From positions 1 to 5,334 of the forward strand of contig JADMKH010000041.1 in the NCBI GenBank assembly GCA_018780025.1: DNA of 5,334 nt. Direction: 5' to 3'. Origin of the DNA: Thiobacillus sp. GTDB taxonomy: Bacteria; Pseudomonadota; Gammaproteobacteria; Burkholderiales; Thiobacillaceae. How positions within the stretch are numbered: position 1 is the stretch's first letter; each line of letters begins with the position of its first letter. The notes under the pieces were generated by a model. It saw only the letters and a program-made list of their open reading frames with translations, ran no database searches and had not been told where the DNA came from. The translations under genes and the position numbers were made by a program. This document shows positions 5,283-5,334 of this stretch, piece after piece.

Positions 5283-5334
5283 GGAGAGGTGGATGAGCGG
5301 TTTAAGTCGCACGCCTGGAAAGCGTGTTTAGGAT
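5283..5334 (+). tRNA. tRNA-Ser (anticodon GGA), 3' part missing at window edge
   Basis: The first 52 bases of a serine tRNA are present. The 5' acceptor strand is GGAGAGG (5283-5289), followed by a D-arm (stem GAT with GTC, loop containing the GG pair). The anticodon arm has a 5-bp stem CACGC/GCGTG (5310-5314 and 5322-5326) around the 7-base loop CTGGAAA. Anticodon GGA (5317-5319) reads UCC and UCU. The segment after the anticodon stem is the start of the long variable arm expected in tRNA-Ser; the T-arm and 3' acceptor strand lie beyond the window, so the closing pairs could not be checked. The anticodon-arm sequence closely resembles that of E. coli tRNA-Ser(GGA). Confidence 0.95.

Noticed and set aside
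5283..5334. tRNA-Ser gene as an integration site for a mobile element
   Set aside because: tRNA-Ser genes are frequent targets, but the 3' end where attachment sites lie is outside the window, and no integrase or repeat is visible.

Overview
The window carries a classical bacterial heat-shock chaperone cluster next to two small exported-protein genes and the start of a tRNA gene. On the minus strand, read right to left, lie grpE, dnaK and dnaJ; dnaJ runs off the left edge of the window. Gene order, the close match of DnaK to the E. coli residue numbering (K70, E171, T199 and D201, with the linker at 389-396), E. coli-type sigma-32 promoter elements and moderately GC-rich composition suggest a proteobacterium. 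The protein sequences look betaproteobacterial, perhaps Nitrosomonadales, but that is an impression and not a search result.

Left part (1-3476, minus strand): grpE (171 aa), an 87-base spacer, dnaK (638 aa), an 85-base spacer, then dnaJ (first 290 residues). The three proteins form one folding machine: DnaJ delivers substrates and triggers ATP hydrolysis on DnaK, and GrpE exchanges the nucleotide. The two spacers carry the most informative regulatory signals. The grpE-dnaK spacer holds a near-consensus sigma-32 promoter, so dnaK and dnaJ can be transcribed separately from grpE. The dnaK-dnaJ spacer holds a 21-bp hairpin without a U-tract, followed by a dnaJ start with no visible Shine-Dalgarno sequence. 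Together these could set DnaK output above DnaJ.

Right part (3477-5334, plus strand): a 149-base divergent intergenic region separates grpE from a gene for an exported protein with six tetratricopeptide repeats (273 aa). After a 147-base gap, which contains a doubtful 40-codon reading frame, comes a gene for an exported 194-aa protein of no family I recognise. The two are probably co-transcribed, since no terminator is visible between them. At the right edge a strong sigma-70 promoter leads into a serine tRNA gene (anticodon GGA), cut off after 52 bases.

I see no mobile element, CRISPR array, phage gene or toxin module, and no convincing new multi-gene system. The points most worth following are the internal dnaK promoter, the dnaK-dnaJ hairpin with its SD-less dnaJ start, and the pair of uncharacterised exported proteins beside the chaperone locus.
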